53,127 bases of DNA from Clostridia bacterium (GCA_017577715.1 PKRC01000014.1:1-53127); one strand, 5' to 3'; positions 35,605-44,914 are shown, counted from the stretch's first letter. A program made the numbers and translations. Notes: generated from the letters alone by a model not told the origin.

Positions 35605-37001
35605 TGGAACCCCTATCGATGCGAGAGGTGTTGAAGGCTACCGGTGGCAGGTTGGTCAAAGGAGATGCAGAGGGTTCGGTAGCAGGGGTAAGCACCGACA
35701 GCAGGACCATAAAGCCGGGAGAACTGTTTGTGTGTCTCATTGGCGATAGGTTTGACGGCCATGACTTCATCCATCAGGCGGCACAAAAAGGCGCAAAGGC
35801 TGTTCTCATCCAGCGCAACATCGATTGGATCCCAGAGAACGTAAGCGTCATTGAAGTCGATAACACCCTTGCTGCCCTTGAGCGTCTTGCAGGATATTAT
35901 AGAAGGAAGTTCAACATCCCCGTAGTGGCGGTGACGGGCAGTACCGGTAAAACCACCACCAAAGACATGATATGTAACGTGCTCTCGGCGCATTACAGCG
36001 TCCTCAAAACCGAGGGCAATCTCAATAACGAAATCGGCCTGCCTCTGACGCTGTTTAGGATACAACGGCACCATGAGGTAGCGGTAGTGGAGATGGGCAT
36101 GAGCGGGTTTGGGGAGATCCATCGGATGGCCGAAGCAGCACTTCCCTGCGTTGGAGTCATCACCAATATAGGCGTTTCCCATATAGAGAAGCTGGGCAGC
36201 AGGGAAAACATACTCAGGGCCAAGCTGGAAATTTTCGATTATTTCCCAGGAAATGGGGTTGCCGTGCTAAATGGCGATGATGACATGCTGTGGAAAGTAA
36301 AGGGACGTTTGCCATTTGGAGCCAAGTTCTTCGGAACGGGGCAGGATGCGGATTTCAGAGCTGTTGACATAATTACGGGAGGGCAGGGCACCAGTTTTAA
36401 ATTGATAAGCGGCGATGAAGAGCACCTCTTCGAGCTTTCGCTCCCCGGAAGGCACAATGTATATAACAGCCTGGCAGCCATCGCTGTGGGACGGCTTTTC
36501 GGGATAAGCTTTGGTGAGATGAAGGAGGCCTTAAGGGCTTTTAAACCCGGCAACATGCGGCTCAATATATTAAAGACGCAGCAGGGCGTTGTGGTCATCG
36601 ATGACGTGTACAATGCCAGCCCCGATTCCATGAAAGCCGCCCTTTCGGTATTAAAGGACATGCCGGCGACGCGCAGGATTGCCGTGTTGGGGGATATGCT
36701 GGAGTTAGGGGATTATGCCGAGGAAGGGCATCGTGAGGTGGGCAGGGCGGTTGTGGAAAGCAAAGTCGATGTGCTGATTACTCGGGGGCATAGTAGCCGT
36801 TGGATAGGTATGGAAGCACGAGCGGCTGGCATGCCGCCTTCAAGCATATACCACTGCAGCGGTAATAAAGATGTAATAGATTTGTTAGACACAATTGTCC
36901 AAAGCGGTGATACAATATTAGTAAAAGGATCACGGGGTATGAAGATGGAGGAAGTTGTTTCCCACCTCTTAAAAGGGGGTTATAAACCTTGGGAGCATTG
37001 A
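35604..37001 (+). CDS. murF: UDP-MurNAc-tripeptide D-Ala-D-Ala ligase
   Basis: Adds D-Ala-D-Ala to the UDP-MurNAc-tripeptide, completing the pentapeptide. 465 residues. P-loop VTGSTGKTTTKDM is near residue 110, and the C-terminal ligase domain carries VVIDDVYNASPDSM near 330 and LGDMLELG near 355. The ATG overlaps the murE stop (TGATG). It overlaps mraY by 13 bases. Precise overlaps through murE-murF-mraY suggest translational coupling. Confidence 0.96.
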   Translation: MEPLSMREVLKATGGRLVKGDAEGSVAGVSTDSRTIKPGELFVCLIGDRFDGHDFIHQAAQKGAKAVLIQRNIDWIPENVSVIEVDNTLAALERLAGYYRRKFNIPVVAVTGSTGKTTTKDMICNVLSAHYSVLKTEGNLNNEIGLPLTLFRIQRHHEVAVVEMGMSGFGEIHRMAEAALPCVGVITNIGVSHIEKLGSRENILRAKLEIFDYFPGNGVAVLNGDDDMLWKVKGRLPFGAKFFGTGQDADFRAVDIITGGQGTSFKLISGDEEHLFELSLPGRHNVYNSLAAIAVGRLFGISFGEMKEALRAFKPGNMRLNILKTQQGVVVIDDVYNASPDSMKAALSVLKDMPATRRIAVLGDMLELGDYAEEGHREVGRAVVESKVDVLITRGHSSRWIGMEARAAGMPPSSIYHCSGNKDVIDLLDTIVQSGDTILVKGSRGMKMEEVVSHLLKGGYKPWEH

Positions 37002-37978
37002 TATATGCGGTTATAATATCGTTTGTGCTTTCCCTTGTGGCTGGAGTAGTTGCCATTCCCATGCTCAGAAGGCTCAAGTTTGGTCAACAGGTGCGCCACG
37101 AAGGCCCTCAAACTCACCTGAAAAAAGCCGGCACCCCCACCATGGGAGGAGTCATATTTTTAATACCCATTTGCATAGCCTCCCTCGTGCTGGTCAGGGG
37201 CAGCCTGGATTTCATGTTGGCTGCTCTGCTGGTGATGCTGGGATTTGGGCTTATAGGGTTTGTGGATGACTATATCAAGATAGTCAGGCATAGATCCCTG
37301 GGGCTTAAAGCTTATCAGAAAATTTTGGCGCAGATCGCCATCGGAGTAGTGTTTTCATATTACGCCTATACCCATGTGGGTAGCAGCGTCACCATTCCTT
37401 TTTTTAAATGGGAGTGGGACTTGGGCATCATGTACATCCCGCTCATGACGTTTGTAATAGTGGGTACCGTCAACAGCGTGAACCTCAACGATGGGTTGGA
37501 CGGCCTGGCTTCGGGTGTTACCCTCATAGTGGCGGCTACCTTCAGCATTCTGGCGGCATACCTGGCCTCGGCCATGCGGCAGGAAGGCCTAGAGTACTTG
37601 GCGGTAAACTACGAGAACCTCATGATATTTGCCGGCGCCGTGGCCGGAGGATGTCTGGGCTTTTTGCGGTTTAATGCCTATCCCGCCCAGGTCTTCATGG
37701 GGGATACCGGTTCCATGGGCTTAGGCGGAGCTGTTGTAGCTCTAGCCATTTTGCTGAAGCTCCCCCTCTTTTTGCCAATAATAGGCGGAGTATATATGGC
37801 CGAGGCTCTATCGGTCATAATACAGGTGGCGTCATATAAGTTGACCGGGAAGAGGGTATTTCGCATGAGCCCCCTTCATCACCATTTTGAGCTGGGCGGC
37901 ATGAGTGAGCCCAAGGTGGTCACCATGTTCATGACAGCAACCGCCCTGCTGTGCCTCATTGGCCTTCTGGCCGTATGA
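36989..37978 (+). CDS. mraY: phospho-MurNAc-pentapeptide transferase
   Basis: Makes lipid I by moving phospho-MurNAc-pentapeptide to undecaprenyl phosphate, in the membrane. 329 residues with about ten hydrophobic segments. Hallmarks are KKAGTPTMGG near residue 45, FVDDYIKI near 91, NSVNLNDGLDGLASG near 160, and HHHFELGGMSEPKVV near 297. The start is TTG (MGALIYAVIIS) ten bases after AAAAGGGGG, inside the murF end. Confidence 0.96.
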   Translation: MGALIYAVIISFVLSLVAGVVAIPMLRRLKFGQQVRHEGPQTHLKKAGTPTMGGVIFLIPICIASLVLVRGSLDFMLAALLVMLGFGLIGFVDDYIKIVRHRSLGLKAYQKILAQIAIGVVFSYYAYTHVGSSVTIPFFKWEWDLGIMYIPLMTFVIVGTVNSVNLNDGLDGLASGVTLIVAATFSILAAYLASAMRQEGLEYLAVNYENLMIFAGAVAGGCLGFLRFNAYPAQVFMGDTGSMGLGGAVVALAILLKLPLFLPIIGGVYMAEALSVIIQVASYKLTGKRVFRMSPLHHHFELGGMSEPKVVTMFMTATALLCLIGLLAV

Positions 37979-38183
37979 GTCCATATGAAATGAACAACAG
38001 GAGATCAAGGCGCTTTTATCGGGCATATGGGAAAGCGAGTGTTATATATTGCTCGATATCGAACAGGGTTTTATCCATTAAAAAGTGCGTACTTGAGAAG
38101 TTACCGTCTCTATGAGCGATGGATAGGTTCCCATTGAACCAGATGAAAGGGCGAAATAATCAGCAATTATACGGGAGGATAAT

Positions 38184-39551
38184 ATGACATACCAGGGGAA
38201 GACAGTGCTTGTGGTAGGCCTTGCACGAAGCGGCATCGCCGTCGTCAAAGCCTTAAAGGGGCTGGGTGCAAAGGTCATAGCCAATGATATAAAGACGCGA
38301 CAACAGCTGGATTCTTCCATATCGGAGCTTGAGCAGCTCGGCGTGGAGCTTTATCTCGGCGATACGCCCGATGCCTTGGTTAATAAGGTGGACTTGATGG
38401 TCATAAGCCCTTCGGTGCCAATTGACTCCCCATTTGTGCAAAAGGCGCAGCGTCTGGGATGCGAGGTCATAAGCGAACTGGAGCTCGCTTATAGGCTGTG
38501 CTCGGCGCCCATTGTGGCCATCACTGGCACCAACGGTAAAACGACTGCTGTCACCTTGACGGGTGAGATATTGAAGAAAGCGGGCTTCAATGCGTACGTG
38601 GTGGGCAATATCGGCGTGCCCTTTGTCAGCAAGGCTTTGGAGATGGATGATGGCGATATAGCGGTGGTGGAGGTGAGCAGCTTTCAGCTGGAGGCCATAC
38701 GCGACTTTCATCCTCGGGTGGCTGCCATCCTCAACATTACTCCTGACCACCTCAATCGCCATAAGACCATGGAGAATTACATAGCCGCAAAGGCCAGGAT
38801 CTTTGAAAATTGCACTCCCGGTGACTGGGTGGTTTTAAATGCCGATAATGAAGCGGCGGCAGGGCTGGCAGGGAAGGCCCGGGCTCAAGTGCTGTTCTTT
38901 AGCCGTTTAAAACCTCTATCCAAGGGTGCATGGGTGGAGGACGGCACGGTGGTGCTGGACATAGGGCATGGAAAGGAAGCCATATGCGGCGTGGACGACA
39001 TATTCATACCGGGAGAGCATAACCTGGAAAATGCTTTGGCTGCCTCTTTGATGGCCAGAATAATGGGAGCAACCCCGGAAGATATCGCCATCACCCTGAA
39101 GACCTTTAAAGGGGTGGAGCACCGCATCGAATATGTGGATACAATTGGCGGGGTCAAGTTTTATAACGATTCAAAGGGTACCAACCCCGATGCTTCCATA
39201 AAGGCCATACGTGCCATGAAAGGCCCCACTGTCCTCATTGCAGGGGGGATGGATAAGGGCAGCAGCTTTGATGAGTTCATAGATGCTTTCGGTAACACCG
39301 TCACCCATATGGTGGTGCTGGGAGAAACGGCCGATAAGCTAATTAAAACTGCAAAGGAAAAGGGATTTGACAGGGTATATCGTGTTAGCAGCATAGAGGA
39401 AGGCGTGAGAAAGGCTTTTAGCCTGGCTTTCCCGGGCTATAACGTGCTGCTTTCTCCGGCCTGTGCCAGTTGGGATATGTTCAAAGATTATGAAGAAAGG
39501 GGAAGAGTCTTTAAGAGCGCTGTCAAGGCTCTTAAGGGGGAAATTGAATGA
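38184..39551 (+). CDS. murD: UDP-MurNAc-L-alanine-D-glutamate ligase
   Basis: Adds D-Glu to UDP-MurNAc-L-Ala. 455 residues. The N-terminal Rossmann lead VLVVGLARSGIAVVKAL, P-loop ITGTNGKTTAVTL near residue 115, VEVSSFQLEAI near 160, NDSKGTNPDASIKA near 325 and final LLSPACASWDMFKDYEERG are all present. The SD is GGGAGG. A 205-bp gap separates it from mraY; I saw no convincing promoter in it. It overlaps the next gene by four bases (ATGA). Confidence 0.96.
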   Translation: MTYQGKTVLVVGLARSGIAVVKALKGLGAKVIANDIKTRQQLDSSISELEQLGVELYLGDTPDALVNKVDLMVISPSVPIDSPFVQKAQRLGCEVISELELAYRLCSAPIVAITGTNGKTTAVTLTGEILKKAGFNAYVVGNIGVPFVSKALEMDDGDIAVVEVSSFQLEAIRDFHPRVAAILNITPDHLNRHKTMENYIAAKARIFENCTPGDWVVLNADNEAAAGLAGKARAQVLFFSRLKPLSKGAWVEDGTVVLDIGHGKEAICGVDDIFIPGEHNLENALAASLMARIMGATPEDIAITLKTFKGVEHRIEYVDTIGGVKFYNDSKGTNPDASIKAIRAMKGPTVLIAGGMDKGSSFDEFIDAFGNTVTHMVVLGETADKLIKTAKEKGFDRVYRVSSIEEGVRKAFSLAFPGYNVLLSPACASWDMFKDYEERGRVFKSAVKALKGEIE

Positions 39552-40657
39552 CCAAAAAGCCCAAAAAGGCTAAAAACCCAATCGATTATCCCATCCTGCT
39601 TACTATTATAATATTGGTGGCTTTCGGCACCATCATGGTATTCAGCGCCAGCTTCTACTATGCCGGAATGAGATGGGGAGACAAGTACTATTTTTTTAAA
39701 CGCCAGTGCCTGTGGGCGGTTGTCGGCTTTGTGGCCATGGCTTTTACGGCAAACTTGGATTACTGGAAGATTAGAAAGTTTTCGAAGCTGTTGCTGCTGG
39801 TGAGCATAGCGCTTTTGGTGGCTGTACTCGTCGTGGGCGTTGAGCGAAACAACGCCAAACGATGGCTAAATATAGGGGGCTTGAGCGTTCAACCTTCTGA
39901 AATCGCCAAGTTCGCCCTTGTGCTGTTTTTAGCCGATAGCATGTCTCAAAGAAAGGATAAGATGAAGTATTTCTTCAAAGGCGTGGTACCTTACCTTTTG
40001 GTGACCGGCGTGTTGTTCGGGCTCATAATGCTTCAGCCCAACATGAGCACGGCTGGCAGCCTGTTGTTGCTTGTGATGTTGATGCTCTTTGTGGCAGGTG
40101 CCAGGCTTTGGCATTTGGGCTTGTTGGTAGTTGGGGGCGCCGGTGCGGCTGTTTTCCTCATAAAGTCGGCTGAATATCGCATGGAGAGATGGTATGCATT
40201 TTGGGACCCATGGAAGGATCCTTTGGAAACGGGTTATCAGATAATACAGTCGCTGTACTCTTTGGGGTCAGGTGGCCTGTTTGGGATGGGCCTTGGTGAG
40301 AGCAGGCAAAAGTATCTGTACATACCCTATCCCGAAACCGACTTCATATTTGCCATCATCGGCGAGGAGCTGGGGTTCGTTGGATGTGCGCTGCTCATAA
40401 TGCTGTTCGTCATCCTCATATGGAGGGGATTGAAGATAGCCATCACTGCTCCTGATCTCTTTAGTTGCCTGCTAGCATCGGGCATTATCGGCATGATAGG
40501 CATACAAGCCGTCATAAATATAGCGGTGGTAACCGCCTCCATGCCGCCTACCGGTTTGCCGCTCCCCTTTATAAGCTTTGGAGGTTCTTCGCTGGCCATT
40601 TTCATGGCCAGCATAGGAGTGCTGCTCAATATATCGAAATACTCGAAGATAAGCTAG
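39548..40657 (+). CDS. ftsW: SEDS-family glycosyltransferase FtsW/SpoVE
   Basis: A polytopic membrane protein (369 residues, about ten helices) that polymerises glycan strands from lipid II together with the class B PBP upstream. SEDS marks include GGLSVQPSEIAKFALVLF near residue 115, the ETDFIFAIIGEELGFVG block near 260, and PTGLPLPFISFGGSS near 335. FtsW and SpoVE cannot be separated by sequence alone; it is the only SEDS gene here and pairs with the SpoVD-like PBP. murG, the usual next gene, is missing. Confidence 0.93.
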   Translation: MTKKPKKAKNPIDYPILLTIIILVAFGTIMVFSASFYYAGMRWGDKYYFFKRQCLWAVVGFVAMAFTANLDYWKIRKFSKLLLLVSIALLVAVLVVGVERNNAKRWLNIGGLSVQPSEIAKFALVLFLADSMSQRKDKMKYFFKGVVPYLLVTGVLFGLIMLQPNMSTAGSLLLLVMLMLFVAGARLWHLGLLVVGGAGAAVFLIKSAEYRMERWYAFWDPWKDPLETGYQIIQSLYSLGSGGLFGMGLGESRQKYLYIPYPETDFIFAIIGEELGFVGCALLIMLFVILIWRGLKIAITAPDLFSCLLASGIIGMIGIQAVINIAVVTASMPPTGLPLPFISFGGSSLAIFMASIGVLLNISKYSKIS

Positions 40658-40673
40658 CCTGCCAGGCCACTGT

Positions 40674-40764
40674 GTCACACCTCTTTTTGAGGCTGCATAT
40701 CATGGTGTTGTGGAGAGTTGAGACATACTAAAAAAGGGATGATATTCATGAAAAGAGGTGTGAC
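40674..40764 (+). promoter_or_regulatory. inverted repeat that buries the murA SD
   Basis: GTCACACCTCTTTT (40674-40687) is the exact reverse complement of AAAAGAGGTGTGAC (40751-40764). The right arm contains the only murA SD (AGAGGTG), two bases before the ATG. Inside the loop, ATATCAT (40697-40703) and ATGATAT (40739-40745) form a second perfect stem. If formed in RNA, the structure would hide the ribosome-binding site. Confidence 0.75.
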
Positions 40765-40766
40765 CA

Positions 40767-42026
40767 ATGGCACGATATATCATAAATGGCGGCAGGCGAT
40801 TGGAGGGAAAGGCGCGTGTAGGAGGAGCTAAAAATGCCATTCTTCCCATATTGGCAGCGGTTTTGTTGACCGAAAAACAAGTCGTTTTGCACGACTGTCC
40901 TGACCTTCTGGACGTTGCAAAGACCATCTTGATTCTGGAGTCCATCGGTTGCAAGGTTAAAAGGGAAGGTAGGCATTTGATCATTGACCCTTCTAACGTG
41001 TCCCAGTGGGTAATACCCGATTGCTATGTCCGCGAAATTCGTTCCTCCATAATATTTTTGGGGGCGATGCTTTCCAGGGCAGGTAGGGCACGCATAACAT
41101 ATCCTGGAGGTTGTGAGATAGGGCAGCGCCCCATCGACCTCCACATTAAAGGGCTCAGGCAACTGGGAGTACTTATAGATGAATCCAATGGGTACCTGGA
41201 TTGCGTTGTGCCTAGGATGGAGGGTGGGGTTGTTCATCTGGATTATCCCAGCGTGGGAGCTACCGAAAACGTTATGCTGGCGGCGGTAAAGGCCAAAGGG
41301 CGCACCGTTATCTACAATGCTGCCAAGGAGCCGGAGATCGTGGACCTGCAAAACTTCATCAATGCCATGGGAGGGAATGTACGGGGAGCGGGTACCAATA
41401 CCATAGTTATAGAGGGTGTGCAGAGCAGTTTCAAAGAGGTGGAATATACCATCATTCCAGATCGCATTGTGGCGGGCACCTATATGGTTGCAGCGGCTAT
41501 AACCGGGGGCGACGTTTTAGTCGAGAACGTAGTACCCGAACACGTTCAATCCATCATATACAAGCTGAGGGAAGCGGGCTGTACCGTCCATATACAGGAC
41601 TCGGGCGTGAGGGTGAAGGGGAAATACCGGCTCAGGGCTATAGAGCACATCAAGACCTTGCCGTATCCGGGCTTCCCAACCGATATGCAGGCCCAGTTTA
41701 CCAGCCTGCTGTCGGTGGCCAGGGGGACCAGCATAATAACCGAAACCATATTTGAAAACAGGTTCAGGCATGTGCCGGAACTGGTAAGGATGGGAGCCAA
41801 TATCAGGATTGATGGACAGACCGCCATCATACACGGCGTCAGAAGCCTTAAGGGTACTACCGTTGTAGCCAAGGATTTAAGGGGAGGAGCGGCGCTGGTA
41901 CTGGCCGGGCTGCGGGCCGAGGGCCAAACAATTGTGGAAAACGCTTCTTACATTGATAGGGGTTATGAAAAGCTGGAAGTTGCATTGAGTGCCATAGGTG
42001 CCGATATCGTAAAGGTAGACGATTAA
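40767..42026 (+). CDS. murA: UDP-GlcNAc 1-carboxyvinyltransferase
   Basis: First committed step of peptidoglycan synthesis: adds enolpyruvate from PEP to UDP-GlcNAc. 419 residues. The catalytic loop PGGCEIGQRPIDLH carries Cys116, the fosfomycin target. N-terminal INGGRRLEGKARVGGAKNA and C-terminal DLRGGAALVLAGLRAEG are typical. The start ATG has AGAGGTGTGACC ahead, but that SD is locked in a long inverted repeat. It lies between ftsW and divIB; in many Firmicutes this slot includes murG and murB, here only murA. Confidence 0.97.
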   Translation: MARYIINGGRRLEGKARVGGAKNAILPILAAVLLTEKQVVLHDCPDLLDVAKTILILESIGCKVKREGRHLIIDPSNVSQWVIPDCYVREIRSSIIFLGAMLSRAGRARITYPGGCEIGQRPIDLHIKGLRQLGVLIDESNGYLDCVVPRMEGGVVHLDYPSVGATENVMLAAVKAKGRTVIYNAAKEPEIVDLQNFINAMGGNVRGAGTNTIVIEGVQSSFKEVEYTIIPDRIVAGTYMVAAAITGGDVLVENVVPEHVQSIIYKLREAGCTVHIQDSGVRVKGKYRLRAIEHIKTLPYPGFPTDMQAQFTSLLSVARGTSIITETIFENRFRHVPELVRMGANIRIDGQTAIIHGVRSLKGTTVVAKDLRGGAALVLAGLRAEGQTIVENASYIDRGYEKLEVALSAIGADIVKVDD

Positions 42027-42066
42027 AAAAGGGAGCTTGTATAAAATTAAAAGCCGAGGGAGCTTT

Positions 42067-42810
42067 ATGGGGAACGGAAGAAAAAAGGGGTTATTCCTGC
42101 TATTGTTTTTGCTGGCTACCATGGTTGCTATGGTATATATCGGCACAGAGGTATTCCAGGTAAAAAAGATAACCGTTATGGGAAATAAAGATGTAAAAGA
42201 TGAGGATATTATCCGGATAGCAGGAATACCCATAGGTGAAAACATTTTTAAAATAGACAGAAAACTGGTGAGGGAAAGGCTGGAGTCCAATCCCCTATTA
42301 AAGGTTTTGTCCATAGATTTCAATTTCCCCGACGAGGTCATCATCAATGTAGCTGAAAGGAAGCCGGCGGCGGCTATCCCTTATTTGGGTTCCTATGTCA
42401 TCATAGACGTAGAAGGCTATGTGATAGAGATCCGCGATAGGCTGGATGATATACCTTATCCGCTGGTCCAGGGGTTAGGGCTTATGGGATGTACGGTGGG
42501 CAAACCCCTTTCACTTGCCGATTGGTATCAAATGAAAGCTTTAAGCCGCCTGCTGGAGGGGATATACAAGCAGCAGCTACAGGAGGATATTTCGGAAATA
42601 ATCGTGGAGGACCCCAACGATATCTACATGGTTTCCCGAAATGGCACCGTGGTAAGGGTGGGACAAGCCATAGAGGTTGATAAGAAGTTAAAATGGCTCA
42701 AAACGCCCAATTTTCGAGAGATTGACAGCACGGGGGCAAATGGTATACTTGATGTAAGCGCAGCAAATCAGGCCATATTCAAACCTTTGGAAGAAGAGGT
42801 GACCCAATGA
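42067..42810 (+). CDS. divIB: cell division protein DivIB/FtsQ
   Basis: A 247-residue bitopic divisome protein. A short basic cytoplasmic end (MGNGRKKG), one membrane helix at about 8-26, a POTRA domain (FQVKKITVMGNKDVKDEDII) and a beta domain follow, as in FtsQ/DivIB. It stabilises FtsL and DivIC at the septum. ATG 42067 has GAGGGAG five bases ahead; a TTG at 42037 is less likely. It overlaps the next gene by four bases. Confidence 0.92.
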   Translation: MGNGRKKGLFLLLFLLATMVAMVYIGTEVFQVKKITVMGNKDVKDEDIIRIAGIPIGENIFKIDRKLVRERLESNPLLKVLSIDFNFPDEVIINVAERKPAAAIPYLGSYVIIDVEGYVIEIRDRLDDIPYPLVQGLGLMGCTVGKPLSLADWYQMKALSRLLEGIYKQQLQEDISEIIVEDPNDIYMVSRNGTVVRVGQAIEVDKKLKWLKTPNFREIDSTGANGILDVSAANQAIFKPLEEEVTQ

Positions 42811-43535
42811 AGAAGTCCTTAAGCGCCCAATTATCCATAACCTTTGTAAGCTTAATACTTGGACTGGCTTTGGCTGCTCAGTTCAAAAACGTCCAAAGGG
42901 TTGGGGGTAGCGTTTCGCTTCAGCGGACCCAGGAGCTTACCCGGCAGGTACAAAAGCTTGAGCAGGAAAATGATGCGTTGGAGGCGCGTATAAAGGAGTA
43001 TGAGGAAAGGATAAAGGAGTTTGAAAATGCCATTCAAAGCGAAGGCCAGAGCAACAAGCTGATTTACGAGGAGCTGGAGCGTACCAGGATGCTGGCGGGC
43101 CTTGTGGACCTTCAAGGCCCTGGCGTGGTGGTAACCGTCAACGTCAAATATGTAAACGAATGGGGAGAGGATGCCATCGTCCAAAACGTGCGCTATGATG
43201 ACCTGCTTAAGCTGGTAAACGAGCTTAATGCTGCCGGTGCCGAAGCCATTGCCATCAATGACGAGCGAATAATTGCCACCACTGAAATACGGAATGCGGG
43301 CAACTATATAGTCATAAATACCAACCGCTATTCAGCCCCCTTTGAGATAAAAGCCATTGGGAATCCCGATACGCTGGAGGCGGCCCTTAAGCTGCTGGGA
43401 GGGGTTGCCGATGACCTTGGGGTATATTTGCAGATCAACATCAAGAGGGTGGACAATATTAGAATTCCCAAATACAAAGGGACCTTCCAGTATAAGTTTG
43501 CGAAGCCGGTTCAGGATACCAATGCCAAGAGTTGA
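42807..43535 (+). CDS. DUF881 family protein (first copy)
   Basis: 242 residues: an N-terminal membrane anchor, a coiled coil (ELTRQVQKLEQENDALEARI), and the DUF881 domain with LVDLQGPGVVVTV near residue 96, LNAAGAEAIAINDERI near 140 and IKAIGNPDTLEAAL near 185. DUF881 proteins (YlxW/YlxX in Bacillus) always sit in this part of the cluster; their role is not settled, perhaps in divisome or wall assembly. The ATGA overlap with divIB implies coupling. Confidence 0.9.
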   Translation: MKKSLSAQLSITFVSLILGLALAAQFKNVQRVGGSVSLQRTQELTRQVQKLEQENDALEARIKEYEERIKEFENAIQSEGQSNKLIYEELERTRMLAGLVDLQGPGVVVTVNVKYVNEWGEDAIVQNVRYDDLLKLVNELNAAGAEAIAINDERIIATTEIRNAGNYIVINTNRYSAPFEIKAIGNPDTLEAALKLLGGVADDLGVYLQINIKRVDNIRIPKYKGTFQYKFAKPVQDTNAKS

Positions 43536-43545
43536 GGGGTAGGTA

Positions 43546-44289
43546 ATGAAGATAAGGAAGGATCTATTGATTTTAAGCTTTATGACCATGCTTTTAAGCT
43601 TCTTCATTGTAAAATGTTTCGACAACCAGAGGATAGGTTACGATATCGGGGTTACGACTTCTGTGCGCAAGATTCAGGAACTGATAAGCCAGCTGAAGTC
43701 GCTGCAGGAGGCAAACAGCCAGTTGAAGGAAGAACTAAAGCAAAAAGAGGTGGTACTCAATAAATATGAAGAAGAAGCTACAGGTAGGATATATAGGGGC
43801 GAGGAGATCAGGGCGCAGCTTGAACAGGCAAGAATATTGGCGGGCCTCACCGACCTGGAAGGGCCTGGAGTTGAGATCATACTTAACGATCGAAAAAGGG
43901 ATACCATAATGCCAAGTGAGCTTTATTCCATTTCCGACTTCATCGTGCACGATATAGATTTGTTGGAGGTGGTCAACGAACTCAAGGCAGCGGGTGCCGA
44001 GGCCATTGCCATCAACGGTACAAGGATTTTGGCCACATCCAGGATAAGCTGCGGAGGGCCTACCATCACCGTTGGTGCAGACCAACGGTTTACACCTCCC
44101 TTTATCATACATGCCATCGGCGACCCGGATGCCCTTGCTAGCTATTTTAAACGGCCTGATAGCGTATATCATGTACTTACCTTTTATGGCCTCGAGTTTA
44201 GCATCAAGAAGCTCGACAATGTAAAGATACCCCGCTATTACGGGGATGTGAATTTCAATTATGCCAGGCCTGTTGAAGGAGGTGAGTAG
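43546..44289 (+). CDS. DUF881 family protein (second copy)
   Basis: 247 residues with the same plan as its neighbour: membrane helix (LLILSFMTMLLSFFIV), coiled coil (LISQLKSLQEANSQLKEEL), then DUF881 with GLTDLEGPGVEIIL, LKAAGAEAIAINGTRI and HAIGDPDALASYF. The tandem pair looks like an old duplication that has diverged. It ends at the SD of sbp. Confidence 0.9.
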   Translation: MKIRKDLLILSFMTMLLSFFIVKCFDNQRIGYDIGVTTSVRKIQELISQLKSLQEANSQLKEELKQKEVVLNKYEEEATGRIYRGEEIRAQLEQARILAGLTDLEGPGVEIILNDRKRDTIMPSELYSISDFIVHDIDLLEVVNELKAAGAEAIAINGTRILATSRISCGGPTITVGADQRFTPPFIIHAIGDPDALASYFKRPDSVYHVLTFYGLEFSIKKLDNVKIPRYYGDVNFNYARPVEGGE

Positions 44290-44290
44290 C

Positions 44291-44638
44291 TTGCTATTGC
44301 CCATTATCGGAATTCTGGTGGGCATAATACTGGGCTTGACCTTGCCCATACATATACCAACGGCATATTCGCCCTACATGTCCATCGCTGTCCTTGCGGC
44401 TTTGGACTCGGTTTTCGGTGGGATAAGGGCAAGCCTTGAACAAAAGTTTGAGGCTGATGCTTTTATATCGGGATTTTTCGGCAATGCCTTTTTAGCTGCA
44501 GGTCTGGCCTATATTGGAGACAGGCTGGACGTGCCCATATATCTGGCAGCCATATTTGCTTTCGGTACCAGGCTTTTTCAGAATTTTGCTACCATCAGGC
44601 GCCATCTCTTGAATCGTTGGCGTGAACGTGCTAGATGA
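44291..44638 (+). CDS. sbp: small basic protein, DUF1290 (Sbp)
   Basis: A 115-residue membrane protein with three hydrophobic segments (LPIIGILVGIILGLTLP, MSIAVLAALDSVFGG, and AFLAAGLAYIGD) and a basic tail (RRHLLNRWRERAR). It matches Sbp/YlxX-region DUF1290, always next to DUF881 and ftsZ in Firmicutes; function unknown. The start TTG at 44291 follows GAAGGAGGTGAG; an in-frame frame extends back into the upstream gene but lacks an SD. Confidence 0.9.
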   Translation: MLLPIIGILVGIILGLTLPIHIPTAYSPYMSIAVLAALDSVFGGIRASLEQKFEADAFISGFFGNAFLAAGLAYIGDRLDVPIYLAAIFAFGTRLFQNFATIRRHLLNRWRERAR

Positions 44639-44740
44639 TAATTTTGAAAAAATTGCTACAAAATAGATTTAATTTTGTTCAATTATGTGGTAACATACTA
44701 ATATAGTGAATTTGCCAGTTGTTACAAGCTGCGAGGGGAC

Positions 44741-44902
44741 ATGCCTCATGCACTAACATGTGCAGTTGATGGTTATAATGGTCCGCAGAGAGGAAGGCAG
44801 GTACACATGTCCCGGTTGATCCCATCAATATGCGAACTAGCAAGGGGACGGTTTTATATGCACGGAAATTCTGGTAATAAGGGTAGTATCGGCTACCTTT
44901 AA
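44741..44902 (+). CDS. candidate 53-residue protein upstream of ftsZ
   Basis: An open frame of 53 codons starting MPHALTCAVDGYNGPQRG and ending NKGSIGYL, rich in Gly and Arg. GAGGGG precedes the ATG but only two bases away. No family is recognised. It may be a chance frame in a 331-bp gap. Confidence 0.2.
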   Translation: MPHALTCAVDGYNGPQRGRQVHMSRLIPSICELARGRFYMHGNSGNKGSIGYL

Positions 44903-44914
44903 ATTGGTCCATGA

